Both the position numbers and the translations under genes were made by a program. The notes beneath the pieces are model-generated. The model had not been told where the DNA came from and made no database searches. It worked only from the letters and a program-made list of their open reading frames with translations. From Streptomyces sp. 840.1 (GTDB taxonomy: Bacteria > Actinomycetota > Actinomycetes > Streptomycetales > Streptomycetaceae), in assembly GCF_003751445.1 (NCBI RefSeq), contig NZ_RJUU01000003.1, forward strand, positions 744,001-808,000: a DNA stretch of 64,000 nucleotides. The letters run 5' to 3'. How positions within the stretch are numbered: the stretch's first letter is position 1; the number at the start of each line of letters is the position of its first letter. Shown here in pieces: positions 15,676-24,245 of this stretch.

Positions 15676-18147
15676 GTGACGACGTCCATCGAAGGCAGGA
15701 TCGCCGAGGAGCTCGGCGTACGGGAGCGACAGGTGAGGGCGGCCGTCGAGCTGCTCGACGGCGGATCGACCGTGCCGTTCATCGCGCGCTACCGCAAGGA
15801 AGCTACCGAGATGCTCGACGACGCGCAGCTGCGCACGCTCGAGGAGCGGCTGCGCTATCTGCGGGAGCTGGAGGACCGCCGTGCCGCGATCCTCGAATCC
15901 GTACGGGAGCAGGGCAAGCTCGACAGCGCGCTGGAGGCGCGGATCCGGGCCGCCGACACGAAGGCGCGTCTTGAGGACATCTATCTGCCGTTCAAGCCGA
16001 AGCGGCGGACGAAGGCGCAGATCGCCCGGGAGGCCGGGCTCGAACCGCTCGCCTCGGGCCTGCTGGACGATCCGTCGGCGGACCCGCTCGTCGCGGCCGC
16101 CCCGTTCGTCGACGCGGACAAGGGCGTCGCGGACCCGGCGGCGGCTCTGGAGGGGGCCCGCGCCATTCTCGCGGAGCGCTTCTCGGAGGACGCCGACCTG
16201 ACCGGCGAGCTGCGTGAGCGCATGTGGACGCGGGGCCGGCTGGTGGCGAAGGTGCGGGACGGCAAGGAGGAGGCGGGCGCCAAGTTCGCGGACTACTTCG
16301 ACTTCACCGAGCCGTTCACCGCGCTGCCCTCGCACCGGGTGCTCGCGATGCTGCGGGGCGAGAAGGAGGACGTCCTCGACCTCGTCCTGGAACCCGAGGA
16401 GCCGTCCCCGGAGCCCGGCCCCTCCTCGTACGAGAACATGGTCGCCCGGCGCTTCGGGGTGAACGACCGGGGCCGTCCCGGGGACAAGTGGCTGGCCGAC
16501 ACCGTGCGCTGGGCCTGGCGCACCCGGATCCTGGTCCACCTCGGCATCGACCTGCGGCTGCGGCTGCGCACGGCGGCGGAGGACGAGGCGGTACGTGTCT
16601 TCGCGTCGAACCTGCGCGATCTGCTGCTCGCCGCGCCTGCCGGGACGCGGGCCACGCTGGGGCTCGACCCGGGGTTCCGTACCGGGGTGAAGGTCGCCGT
16701 CGTCGACGCGACCGGCAAGGTCGTGGCGACCGATGTGATCCACCCGCACGTGCCCGCCAACAAGTGGGACCAGTCGCTGGCCACGCTGGAGCGGCTGGCG
16801 AAGACCCACCACGTCGATCTCATCGCGATCGGCAACGGCACCGCCTCCCGCGAGACGGACAAGCTCGCCGGTGAACTGTGCGAAAAGCACCCGGAGTTGA
16901 AGCTCACCAAGGTGATGGTGTCGGAGGCCGGCGCCTCCGTGTACTCGGCGTCCGCCTTCGCCTCGCAGGAACTCCCGGACATGGACGTCTCGTTGCGCGG
17001 CGCCGTCTCGATCGCACGCCGCCTCCAGGACCCGCTGGCGGAGCTGGTGAAGATCGACCCGAAGTCGATCGGGGTCGGGCAGTACCAGCACGACCTGTCC
17101 GAGGTGAAGCTGTCGCGCTCGCTGGACGCGGTCGTCGAGGACTGTGTGAACGGGGTCGGCGTCGACGTCAACACCGCTTCGGCGCCGCTGCTTTCGCGGG
17201 TCTCCGGGATCGGCTCGGGGCTCGCGGAGAACATCGTCGCGCACCGCGACACCAACGGCCCGTTCCGTTCCCGCAAGGGGCTCAAGGACGTGGCCAGGCT
17301 CGGCCCGAAGGCGTACGAGCAGTGCGCGGGCTTCCTGCGGATCCGGGGTGACGACCCGCTGGACGCCTCCAGCGTGCACCCGGAGGCGTACCCGGTGGTC
17401 CGGGCGATGGTGAAGCGGACGGGCAGTGACGTCGCGTCCCTGGTCGGCAACACGGATGTGCTGCGGTCGCTGCGGGCCGACGACTTCGTGGACGAGAAGT
17501 TCGGGCTGCCGACCGTCACCGACATCCTCAAGGAGCTGGAGAAGCCGGGGCGCGACCCGCGTCCGGCGTTCAAGACGGCCACCTTCAAGGAGGGCGTCGA
17601 GAAGCTCGGTGACCTGGCGTCCGGGATGGTACTGGAGGGAGTCGTGACGAACGTCGCGGCGTTCGGCGCGTTCGTGGATGTCGGGGTGCACCAGGACGGC
17701 CTGGTGCATGTGTCCGCGATGTCGAGGACGTTCGTCAAGGATCCGCGTGATGTCGTGAAGCCGGGTGACGTCGTCAAGGTCAAGGTCATGGAGGTCGACA
17801 TCCCGCGCAAGCGGATCTCGCTGACGCTGCGTCTGGACGACGAGGCCGGGGCGGGTGCGGGTGCGGGCGCACGGGCCGGGGCGGGCGGCGATTCCGGGTC
17901 CGGCGGCTCCAACGGCTCGGGCGGCGAGCGGGGCGGACGCCCGCCGCGCCAGCGGCAGGGCCAGGGCGGCGCGGGGCCGCGTGGCACTCAGGCCGGCGGC
18001 CAGGGGCGTGACCGGCGCGGCGGCAACGGCGGCGGCAACGGCGGCGGTCGCCAGGCTCCGGCCGCGGCTCCGGCCAACGGGGCGATGGCCGACGCGCTTC
18101 GTCGGGCCGGCCTGCTGGACCCGAAGCAGGGTGGCAAGAAGCGGTAA
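15676..18147 (+). CDS. tex: Tex family RNA-binding transcription accessory protein
   Basis: Conserved nucleic-acid-binding protein linked to transcription and RNA handling, 823 residues from the GTG at 15676. Domain order: Tex N-terminal helical region (about 1-200, opening with the STVPFIARYRKEATEMLDD motif), YqgF/RNase-H-like domain (about 325-450, GLDPGFRTGVKVAVVDATGK), helix-hairpin-helix domain (about 490-560, NTASAPLLSRVSGIG), and S1 domain (about 645-715, GMVLEGVVTNVAAFGAFVDV). Residues after about 725 are an unusually long Gly/Ser/Arg-rich tail with RGG-like repeats ending in a basic helix. It stands alone, with a strong terminator behind it. Confidence 0.95.
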   Translation: MTTSIEGRIAEELGVRERQVRAAVELLDGGSTVPFIARYRKEATEMLDDAQLRTLEERLRYLRELEDRRAAILESVREQGKLDSALEARIRAADTKARLEDIYLPFKPKRRTKAQIAREAGLEPLASGLLDDPSADPLVAAAPFVDADKGVADPAAALEGARAILAERFSEDADLTGELRERMWTRGRLVAKVRDGKEEAGAKFADYFDFTEPFTALPSHRVLAMLRGEKEDVLDLVLEPEEPSPEPGPSSYENMVARRFGVNDRGRPGDKWLADTVRWAWRTRILVHLGIDLRLRLRTAAEDEAVRVFASNLRDLLLAAPAGTRATLGLDPGFRTGVKVAVVDATGKVVATDVIHPHVPANKWDQSLATLERLAKTHHVDLIAIGNGTASRETDKLAGELCEKHPELKLTKVMVSEAGASVYSASAFASQELPDMDVSLRGAVSIARRLQDPLAELVKIDPKSIGVGQYQHDLSEVKLSRSLDAVVEDCVNGVGVDVNTASAPLLSRVSGIGSGLAENIVAHRDTNGPFRSRKGLKDVARLGPKAYEQCAGFLRIRGDDPLDASSVHPEAYPVVRAMVKRTGSDVASLVGNTDVLRSLRADDFVDEKFGLPTVTDILKELEKPGRDPRPAFKTATFKEGVEKLGDLASGMVLEGVVTNVAAFGAFVDVGVHQDGLVHVSAMSRTFVKDPRDVVKPGDVVKVKVMEVDIPRKRISLTLRLDDEAGAGAGAGARAGAGGDSGSGGSNGSGGERGGRPPRQRQGQGGAGPRGTQAGGQGRDRRGGNGGGNGGGRQAPAAAPANGAMADALRRAGLLDPKQGGKKR

Positions 18148-18176
18148 CGGGAGCGTAATCCCGCCCGGGGACATCG

Positions 18177-18230
18177 GGGCGGGGTGGGGAGAGGTTCGCC
18201 CGAGGCGGCCTCCTCCCCGCCCCGCCCTTT
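18177..18230 (+). terminator. Strong terminator after tex
   Basis: Long GC stem: 18177-18194 pairs with 18210-18227 at 17 of 18 positions (two wobbles), loop 15 bases, followed by TTT at 18228-18230. Confidence 0.85.
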
Positions 18231-18339
18231 GCCATGTCCGGGGACCGTTTCCAGCCACCCCTTCGCCGACGGCGGCCGGGCCCGAGGCGCCTCCCCCAGC
18301 TCCGTCGACCAGACCGCCCACCAATCCACCCGATCAGGT

Positions 18340-18351
18340 CGGTATACCAAG
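18340..18351. promoter_or_regulatory. Predicted GntR operator upstream of ABC importer (site 1)
   Basis: CGGTATACCAAG contains the palindromic core GGTATACC. Related cores occur at 18474 and twice upstream of the amidohydrolase-GntR operon. It lies about 230 bases before the solute-binding-protein start, in a local lower-GC stretch. Confidence 0.6.
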
Positions 18352-18473
18352 TCGATCTCAAGTCACGATTTCTTTCGAAAATCCTTCAGGCCGACTTGCC
18401 CGATTCATGCGCCAAATTCCGCTGCAAATGCGGCAAACGGGGTCGCTCGCCCTTCGATGAGCCCGAAGGCTTC

Positions 18474-18483
18474 TGGTATACCG
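18474..18483. promoter_or_regulatory. Predicted GntR operator upstream of ABC importer (site 2)
   Basis: TGGTATACCG, same core as site 1, about 100 bases before the solute-binding-protein start and 134 bases from site 1. It is a likely repression site close to the promoter. Confidence 0.6.
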
Positions 18484-18581
18484 TTCGGCTCAACGAGTAG
18501 CCAACGAGTGCCCACGCGTCCCCACGCCGGTGCTCGTTGCGCCGTCCTGCCCCCCTGCCGTCCCCAAGGAGGCTCGATCCC

Positions 18582-20192
18582 ATGCGTCAAATTCCGGCCG
18601 CTCTGTCGGTGGCCGCACTGCTGGCGATCACCACCGCATGCAGCTCGCTCTCGCCGCCCGGCAAGGAGACCACCGCCCAGCCGCGCCTCACCGACATGCG
18701 TCCCGTCCGCGACGGCGGCACGGTCACGATCGGGCTGAAGTCCGATCCCGACAGGCTCGACCCGAGCCTCACCACGACGCTGGTCGCCCGCACCGTGTTC
18801 ACCTCCATGTGCGAACAGCTCTACGACGTCGACCAGGACAACACGTTCGTCCCGCAGCTGGCCGCCACCCTGCCGAAGATCACCGACGGCGGACGCACCT
18901 TCACCTTCACCGTCCGCGAGGGCGCCAGGTTCAGTGACGGTGCCCGGCTGGACGCCGCCGCGGTGAAGGCCTCGCTCGACCGCCACCTGCATCTGCGCGG
19001 CTCCGGCCGGGCCTCCGAGATCGACTCCGTCGAGAAGGTCACCGCGACCGGCCCGTACACCGTGCGGCTCTCGCTGAGCCACCCCGACGTACCGCTGCTC
19101 GGCCGGCTGGCCAACACCGCCGGGCTGATCATGTCCCCGAAGGCGATCAAGAAGTACGGGGCCGACTTCGCGGCCCATCCGTCCTGCGTCGGCCCGTTCA
19201 AGTACGTCAAGCGGGTCGTCGGGGACCGGATCGAGCTGAAGAAGGACCCGCTGTACTACGACGCGGACAAGGTCCATCTCGACGGCGTCATCTACAAGAC
19301 GATCACCGACGGCTCCATCCGGATGGCCAACATCCGCTCGGGTGACGTACAGATCGGTGACCAGATGGGCCCGGTCGAGGTCCGCAACTCGATGGGTGAG
19401 AAGGGACTCCAGCTCCTGAACACCCCGTCGCTCGGCTACATGGCGCTGACCCTCAACGTCGCCAACTCGCACGGCATCGACAAGGACCCCAGCCCGGTCG
19501 ACAGCCCCTTCGGCCGCGATGTGCGGGTCCGGGAGGCCTTCGACCTGTCGCTGGACCGGGCGCTGATCAACAAGCTGGTCTTCCAGGGCATGTACGAACC
19601 GGCCTGCGGCCCGGTGCCGCCGGGGACGCCCCTCAGCTCCCCGGTCACCTGCCCGGGGCGGGACGTGGAGAAGGCGAAGCGGCTGCTCGATGAGGCCGGG
19701 GTCAAGACGCCGGTACCGCTGGAGCTGATGATCAACACCACTCCGGAGGACAGCCGTCTCGGCCAGGTCGTGCAGGCCATGGCCGCCGACGCCGGCTTCG
19801 ACGTCAAGCTGCGCCCGACCGAGTTCGCGACCGGGCTGACCCGGACCCTGGCGGGCGACTTCCAGGCGAGGACCGGCGGCTGGGGCGGTCAGCCCGATCC
19901 CGCGGGCAACATCGACAGCCTCGTCGGCACCAAGGGCAGCAACAACCAGGGCAAGCTCTCCGACCCGGCGATCGACCGTCTGATCGTGGAGGGGCGCAGC
20001 ACCTCCGACGTGGCCGGGCGCCGCGAGATCTACCGCAAGCTCACCGCCGCGATCAACAAGCAGCACGGCGTCATCTACCTCTACCGCAACATCAGCTACG
20101 TCTCCGCCTCGCAGGACGTGAGCGGCATCAAGCTCTCCGGTGACGGCCTGATCAGGGTCAAGGAAGCCGGATACACGAAGGGGAGCCGGTGA
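18582..20192 (+). CDS. ABC transporter solute-binding protein, family 5
   Basis: Lipoprotein that captures a peptide-, opine- or nickel-class solute outside the membrane and hands it to the permeases. 536 residues from ATG 18582, behind AAGGAGG. The signal peptide (about 1-20) ends at a lipobox-like ITTAC, with cysteine near residue 20. DGGTVTIGLKSDPDRLDPSLT and the later GARFSDGARLDAAAVKASL are family-5 signatures. It is the first of five tightly overlapping genes encoding one importer. Two GGTATACC palindromes upstream predict control by the nearby GntR protein, so the ligand is probably the substrate of the convergent amidohydrolases rather than a plain peptide. Confidence 0.92.
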   Translation: MRQIPAALSVAALLAITTACSSLSPPGKETTAQPRLTDMRPVRDGGTVTIGLKSDPDRLDPSLTTTLVARTVFTSMCEQLYDVDQDNTFVPQLAATLPKITDGGRTFTFTVREGARFSDGARLDAAAVKASLDRHLHLRGSGRASEIDSVEKVTATGPYTVRLSLSHPDVPLLGRLANTAGLIMSPKAIKKYGADFAAHPSCVGPFKYVKRVVGDRIELKKDPLYYDADKVHLDGVIYKTITDGSIRMANIRSGDVQIGDQMGPVEVRNSMGEKGLQLLNTPSLGYMALTLNVANSHGIDKDPSPVDSPFGRDVRVREAFDLSLDRALINKLVFQGMYEPACGPVPPGTPLSSPVTCPGRDVEKAKRLLDEAGVKTPVPLELMINTTPEDSRLGQVVQAMAADAGFDVKLRPTEFATGLTRTLAGDFQARTGGWGGQPDPAGNIDSLVGTKGSNNQGKLSDPAIDRLIVEGRSTSDVAGRREIYRKLTAAINKQHGVIYLYRNISYVSASQDVSGIKLSGDGLIRVKEAGYTKGSR

Positions 20193-21163
20193 CCACCCTC
20201 CGCAGACTGCTCACGTCGTACGTGAGCCGCCGCATCGGCCAGTCGCTGGTGACGATGGTGCTCGTCAGCATCACCGTGTTCCTCGGGGTCCGCGCGATGC
20301 CCGGCGACACCGCTCAGGCGCTGGCCGGTGAACAGACCTCCCCGGAGGTGCTGGCCGCGATCCGCTCCGAGTACGGGCTCGACGACAACATCGCCGTCCA
20401 GTACTGGCGCTACGTCAGCAACGCGGCCACGGGCGACTTCGGCACCTCGGCCCGGACCGGGCTGCCGGTGCTCGACTCCATCACCCAGGCCCTGCCCATC
20501 ACGCTGGAACTGGCCGCGCTGTCCCTGCTGATGGCCGTGGTCGTCGGTATCGGGGCCGGGGTCATGGCCGCCGTGCGGCGCGGCAGGCCCGAGGAGTGGC
20601 TGGCCAACGGCATCGCCCTGCTCGGCATGTCGATCCCCGCGTTCTGGCTGGGCATCGTGCTGGTGCTGGTGTTCGCCATCGCCATGCCGGTGTTCGCGGC
20701 CTCCGGCTTCGTACCGTTCAGCACCGATCCCCTGGAGAACCTGCGGCGGCTGGTACTGCCCGCCATCGTGCTCGGCTCCGGCCTCGCCGCGGTGGTGATG
20801 CGCCAGACCAGGGCGGCGATGATCGACGCCATGTCCTCGGACTACGTGCGCACCGCACGTGCCAAGGGGCTCGCCCCGGCCGCGGTGATCGGCCGGCACG
20901 GGCTGCGCAACTCGCTCGTCACTGTGATCACCGTGCTGGGCCTGCAGCTCGGCCACCTGATCTCCGGTGCCGTCGTCACCGAGCAGGTCTTCGTACTGCC
21001 CGGCTTCGGCAAGCTCACCATCGACGCGGTCTTCACCCGTGACTACGCCATGGTGCAGGGCGTCGTGCTGTTCACCTCGGCCGCCTACATCCTGATCAAC
21101 CTGCTGGTCGACTTCCTGTACTCGGTCGTCGACCCGCGCATCCGGCTCGGAGGTTCCCGATGA
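20189..21163 (+). CDS. ABC transporter permease, DppB type
   Basis: First inner-membrane channel subunit of the importer, 324 residues, about six membrane segments. It has the N-terminal RRIGQSLVTMVLVSITVF anchor of DppB proteins and the cytoplasmic EAA-like loop around YVRTARAKGLAP, which contacts the ATPases. Its GTGA start overlaps the stop of the binding-protein gene, which implies coupled translation. Confidence 0.92.
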   Translation: MTTLRRLLTSYVSRRIGQSLVTMVLVSITVFLGVRAMPGDTAQALAGEQTSPEVLAAIRSEYGLDDNIAVQYWRYVSNAATGDFGTSARTGLPVLDSITQALPITLELAALSLLMAVVVGIGAGVMAAVRRGRPEEWLANGIALLGMSIPAFWLGIVLVLVFAIAMPVFAASGFVPFSTDPLENLRRLVLPAIVLGSGLAAVVMRQTRAAMIDAMSSDYVRTARAKGLAPAAVIGRHGLRNSLVTVITVLGLQLGHLISGAVVTEQVFVLPGFGKLTIDAVFTRDYAMVQGVVLFTSAAYILINLLVDFLYSVVDPRIRLGGSR

Positions 21164-22080
21164 CCCTCTCCCCGTCGACGGCGGCGGCGCCCGCCCCGCC
21201 CGCCACGGCGCCTCCCGCGTCCCGGCCGCCCACCAGGGCCGCGCGGCTCGCCACCTCGCTGCGCCGGCTCCGGCGCAACCGGCTGGCGCTCGTGGGTGCG
21301 GTGCTCTCCGCCCTATTCGTCCTCGTCGCCCTGGTCGCACCGCTCATCGCCCCGTACGACCCGGCGCTGCCGGACTTCGACGCGGCGCTGCGGGAGCCCA
21401 GCTGGTCGCACTGGCTGGGCACCGACGACCTGGGCCGCGACCAGCTGTCCCGGGTGCTCGTCGGGGTCACCGCGTCCATGCAGGTCGGGGTGCTGGCCGT
21501 GCTGCTGGCCTTCGTCGTGGCCGTGCCGCTCGGGCTGGTGGCCGGCTACTACGGGAGGTTCGCCGACACGGCGGTCTCCCGGCTGACCGACACCATGCTG
21601 GCGTTCCCGTTCCTGGTGCTGGCCGTGGGCCTCGCCGCGGTGATGGGCCCGTCCCTGGAGAACGCGACCATCGCGATCGGCATCTCGCAGATCCCGGGCA
21701 TCGTGCGCGTCACCCGTGCCGAGACCCTGCGGCTCAAGCACCTGGACTACGTCGGTGCCGCTACGGCCAACGGCGGCGGTGACGGCGTGATCCTGTTCCG
21801 CCACATCCTGCCGAACGCCACCTCGACCCTCATTGTGCAGGCCACCGTGGGCATCCCGTCCGCGATCATCGGCGAGGCGGTGCTCAGCTTCCTCGGTCTC
21901 GGGGTGCAGCCGCCCTCGCCCTCGCTCGGTGTGATGCTCTCCAGCGCCCAGCCGTTCATCGCGGACGCGCCCTGGATGGCGGTCTTCCCCGGCCTCGTCA
22001 TCGTGCTCGCCACTCTGGCGTTCAACCTGCTCGGTGACGGTGTCCGCGACATCCTCGACCCCCGCGGAGGCTCCCGGTGA
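21160..22080 (+). CDS. ABC transporter permease, DppC type
   Basis: Second channel subunit, 306 residues. A Pro/Ala-rich cytoplasmic N-terminus of about 30 residues precedes the basic LRRLRRNRLALVGA segment and the first membrane helix. The DppC signature HWLGTDDLGRDQLSRVLVG is present, and the EAA loop is near LDYVGAATANGGGD. ATGA overlaps join it to both neighbours. It should heterodimerise with the DppB-type subunit. Confidence 0.92.
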   Translation: MTLSPSTAAAPAPPATAPPASRPPTRAARLATSLRRLRRNRLALVGAVLSALFVLVALVAPLIAPYDPALPDFDAALREPSWSHWLGTDDLGRDQLSRVLVGVTASMQVGVLAVLLAFVVAVPLGLVAGYYGRFADTAVSRLTDTMLAFPFLVLAVGLAAVMGPSLENATIAIGISQIPGIVRVTRAETLRLKHLDYVGAATANGGGDGVILFRHILPNATSTLIVQATVGIPSAIIGEAVLSFLGLGVQPPSPSLGVMLSSAQPFIADAPWMAVFPGLVIVLATLAFNLLGDGVRDILDPRGGSR

Positions 22081-23132
22081 CCCAAGTCGATACGTCCACC
22101 GCGGCCGCCGCGCCGGTGCTCCGGGTCCGCGATCTCACGGTCTCCTTCCACGGCGCGGAGCGCACCGTACACGCCGTGGACGGTGTCTCCTACGACCTGG
22201 CACCCGGCGAGGTGCTGGCCGTGGTCGGCGAGTCCGGCTGCGGCAAGTCCGTCACCTCCATGGCCGTGATGGGGCTGCTCCCGCCGACCGCCAGGATCGG
22301 CGGGTCCATCACCCTGGACGGCGAGGAGCTGGTCGGCGCGCCGGAGAAGAAGCTGCGCTCGCTGCGCGGCCGCCGGCTGTCGATGATCTTCCAGGAGCCG
22401 ATGACCTCGCTCAATCCGGTGCTCACCATCGGCCGGCAGATCACCGAGGTGCTCCGCCGCCACCAGGGCCTCGGCCGGCGCGAGGCCAGGGAGCGGGCCG
22501 TCGAACTGCTCGGCATCGTCGGCATCCCCGCGCCGCACAAGCGGGTCGACGAGTACCCGCACCAGCTGTCCGGCGGAATGCGGCAGCGCGTGATGATCGC
22601 GATCGCCGTCGCGTGCGACCCCGCGGTCCTGATCGCCGACGAGCCGACGACCGCCCTCGACGTGACCGTGCAGGCGGGCATCCTCGATGTGCTGCGCTCA
22701 CTCCGGGACCGGCTCGGGACCGCGATCGTGCTCATCACGCACGACCTCGGAGTCGTCGCGGACGCCGCCGACCGGGTCCTGGTGATGTACGCGGGCCGCC
22801 CCGTCGAACAGGCCTCGGTGGACGAGCTGTTCGCCTCCCCGCAGCACCCCTACACCCGGGGTCTGCTCGGAGCCGTACTGCGTCCCGGCAGCCGGGGCGC
22901 GAACGGCCGCGACCGGCTCAACGAGATACCCGGCCTCGTGCCCGATCTGCGCGAGCAGCCCGCCGGGTGCAGCTTCGCCCCGCGCTGCGCCTCGGCGGAC
23001 GCGGACTGCCTGACGGACCGGCCGCCGCTGAGCAGGTCCGCCGGCACGCACCTGATCGCCTGTCACCACCCGTCCGGTGCGGCCGACTCCGCGCCGGCCC
23101 GACCCGCCGCGAGCAAGGGAACCGACCGATGA
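22077..23132 (+). CDS. ABC transporter ATP-binding protein, DppD type
   Basis: First of two importer ATPases, 351 residues. Walker A is VGESGCGKSVT, the ABC signature LSGGMRQRVMIA, Walker B VLIADEPTTALD, and the switch His lies in LITHDLGV. The C-terminal oligopeptide-transporter extension has the cysteine cluster found in DppD/OppD proteins (CSFAPRCASADADC), which may bind an iron-sulfur cluster. The start is the GTG at 22077, overlapping the permease stop. Confidence 0.93.
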   Translation: MTQVDTSTAAAAPVLRVRDLTVSFHGAERTVHAVDGVSYDLAPGEVLAVVGESGCGKSVTSMAVMGLLPPTARIGGSITLDGEELVGAPEKKLRSLRGRRLSMIFQEPMTSLNPVLTIGRQITEVLRRHQGLGRREARERAVELLGIVGIPAPHKRVDEYPHQLSGGMRQRVMIAIAVACDPAVLIADEPTTALDVTVQAGILDVLRSLRDRLGTAIVLITHDLGVVADAADRVLVMYAGRPVEQASVDELFASPQHPYTRGLLGAVLRPGSRGANGRDRLNEIPGLVPDLREQPAGCSFAPRCASADADCLTDRPPLSRSAGTHLIACHHPSGAADSAPARPAASKGTDR

Positions 23133-24178
23133 GCGCCAGCCTCGTCCCACCCGCCCGCACCCCGGGCACCGGAGCTCCGGTGCTGGCCGTGCACGATCTG
23201 AAGCGGCACTTCGACGGGTCCGGCGGCTCCGTGAAGGCGGTCGACGGGGTGTCGCTGACGATCATGCCGGGTGAGGTCGTGGGCCTCGTCGGGGAGTCGG
23301 GCAGCGGCAAGTCGACGGTCGGGCGGTGCGTCGTGCGCCTGGACCGGCCGACCGGCGGCAGTGTGGAGATCAACGGGAGGGACATCACCGCGCTCTCTCC
23401 GCGCGAACTGCGGCCCCTGCGCAAGGACTTCCACCTGGTCTTCCAGGACCCCTCGTCCTCCCTCAACCCCAGGATGACGATCCGGCAGATCATCGCGGAG
23501 CCGCTGCGGCTGCACAGGATGGCGAACCGTGCCGAGGCCTCGCGCCGGGTGGACGAGCTCCTCGCCCAGGTGGGCCTGCGGCCCGAACTCGCCGACCGCA
23601 ATCCCCACGAGCTCTCCGGTGGCCAGCGCCAGCGGGTCTCGATCGCACGGGCTCTGTCGGTCGGCCCGGACCTGCTGGTGGCCGACGAGCCGACCTCGGC
23701 GCTCGACGTGTCCGTGCAGGCGTCCGTTCTCAACCTGCTCGCGGACCTCCAGCGCGACCGGGGCTTCGGCTGCCTGTTCATCACCCACGACCTCGCGGCC
23801 GTGGAGTATCTGGCGGACCGCATCGCGGTGATGTACCTGGGCCGGATCGTCGAACAGGCCCCGGCCGCAGAGCTGTTCGCCGCGCCGAAGCACCCGTACA
23901 CGCAGGCGCTGCTCTCCGCGGCGCCGGTGCCCGACCCGGCCGAGCAGCGACGCCGCAGCCGGATCGTGCTCGGCGGCGACCTGCCCAGCCCGCTGGACCC
24001 GCCACCCGGCTGCCACTTCCACACGCGGTGCCCGCTGGCCACGGAGCGGTGCCGTACCGAGGCACCGGAACTGCGGACCCTGCCGGTGGCGGCGGACCCG
24101 TCGCTCACGCGGCAGGTGGCGTGCCACCTCGTGGCGGACGACGGCAGCGTGCCGGACGCCGCGGTGTCCGCCGCGTAA
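23129..24178 (+). CDS. ABC transporter ATP-binding protein, DppF type
   Basis: Second ATPase of the importer, 349 residues from the ATG at 23129, whose ATGA overlaps the DppD-type stop. Walker A VGESGSGKST, Q-loop VFQDPSSSLNPRMT (DppF signature), ABC signature LSGGQRQRVSIA, Walker B LLVADEPTSALD. A C-terminal extension carries the cysteines in CHFHTRCPLATERC. It is the last gene of the operon and is followed within 11 bases by a very strong hairpin shared with the convergent amidohydrolase gene. Confidence 0.93.
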   Translation: MSASLVPPARTPGTGAPVLAVHDLKRHFDGSGGSVKAVDGVSLTIMPGEVVGLVGESGSGKSTVGRCVVRLDRPTGGSVEINGRDITALSPRELRPLRKDFHLVFQDPSSSLNPRMTIRQIIAEPLRLHRMANRAEASRRVDELLAQVGLRPELADRNPHELSGGQRQRVSIARALSVGPDLLVADEPTSALDVSVQASVLNLLADLQRDRGFGCLFITHDLAAVEYLADRIAVMYLGRIVEQAPAAELFAAPKHPYTQALLSAAPVPDPAEQRRRSRIVLGGDLPSPLDPPPGCHFHTRCPLATERCRTEAPELRTLPVAADPSLTRQVACHLVADDGSVPDAAVSAA

Positions 24179-24188
24179 CAGCGCTGTT

Positions 24189-24238
24189 GGACATGACGGA
24201 GCCCGTCCACCTCGCGGTGGACGGGCTCCGTCATGTCC
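24189..24238. terminator. Perfect 23-bp bidirectional terminator
   Basis: Arms 24189-24211 and 24216-24238 are perfectly complementary over 23 bp with a TCGC loop. It lies between two convergent genes, 11 bases after one stop and 8 bases from the other, so it must serve both operons. Confidence 0.92.
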
Positions 24239-24245
24239 GGGCGGG

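Noticed and set aside
14914..18324. Very long open frame antisense to tex, and similar long antisense frames across other genes.
   Set aside because: High third-position GC removes stop codons in shadow frames. The tex frame has clear domains and a ribosome site; the antisense translation shows no family and biased composition.
18234..18500. 88-codon open frame in the importer promoter region, ending with a CKCGKRG-like stretch.
   Set aside because: It has no family, no convincing ribosome site, and spans both predicted GntR operators; the odd residues reflect lower local GC.
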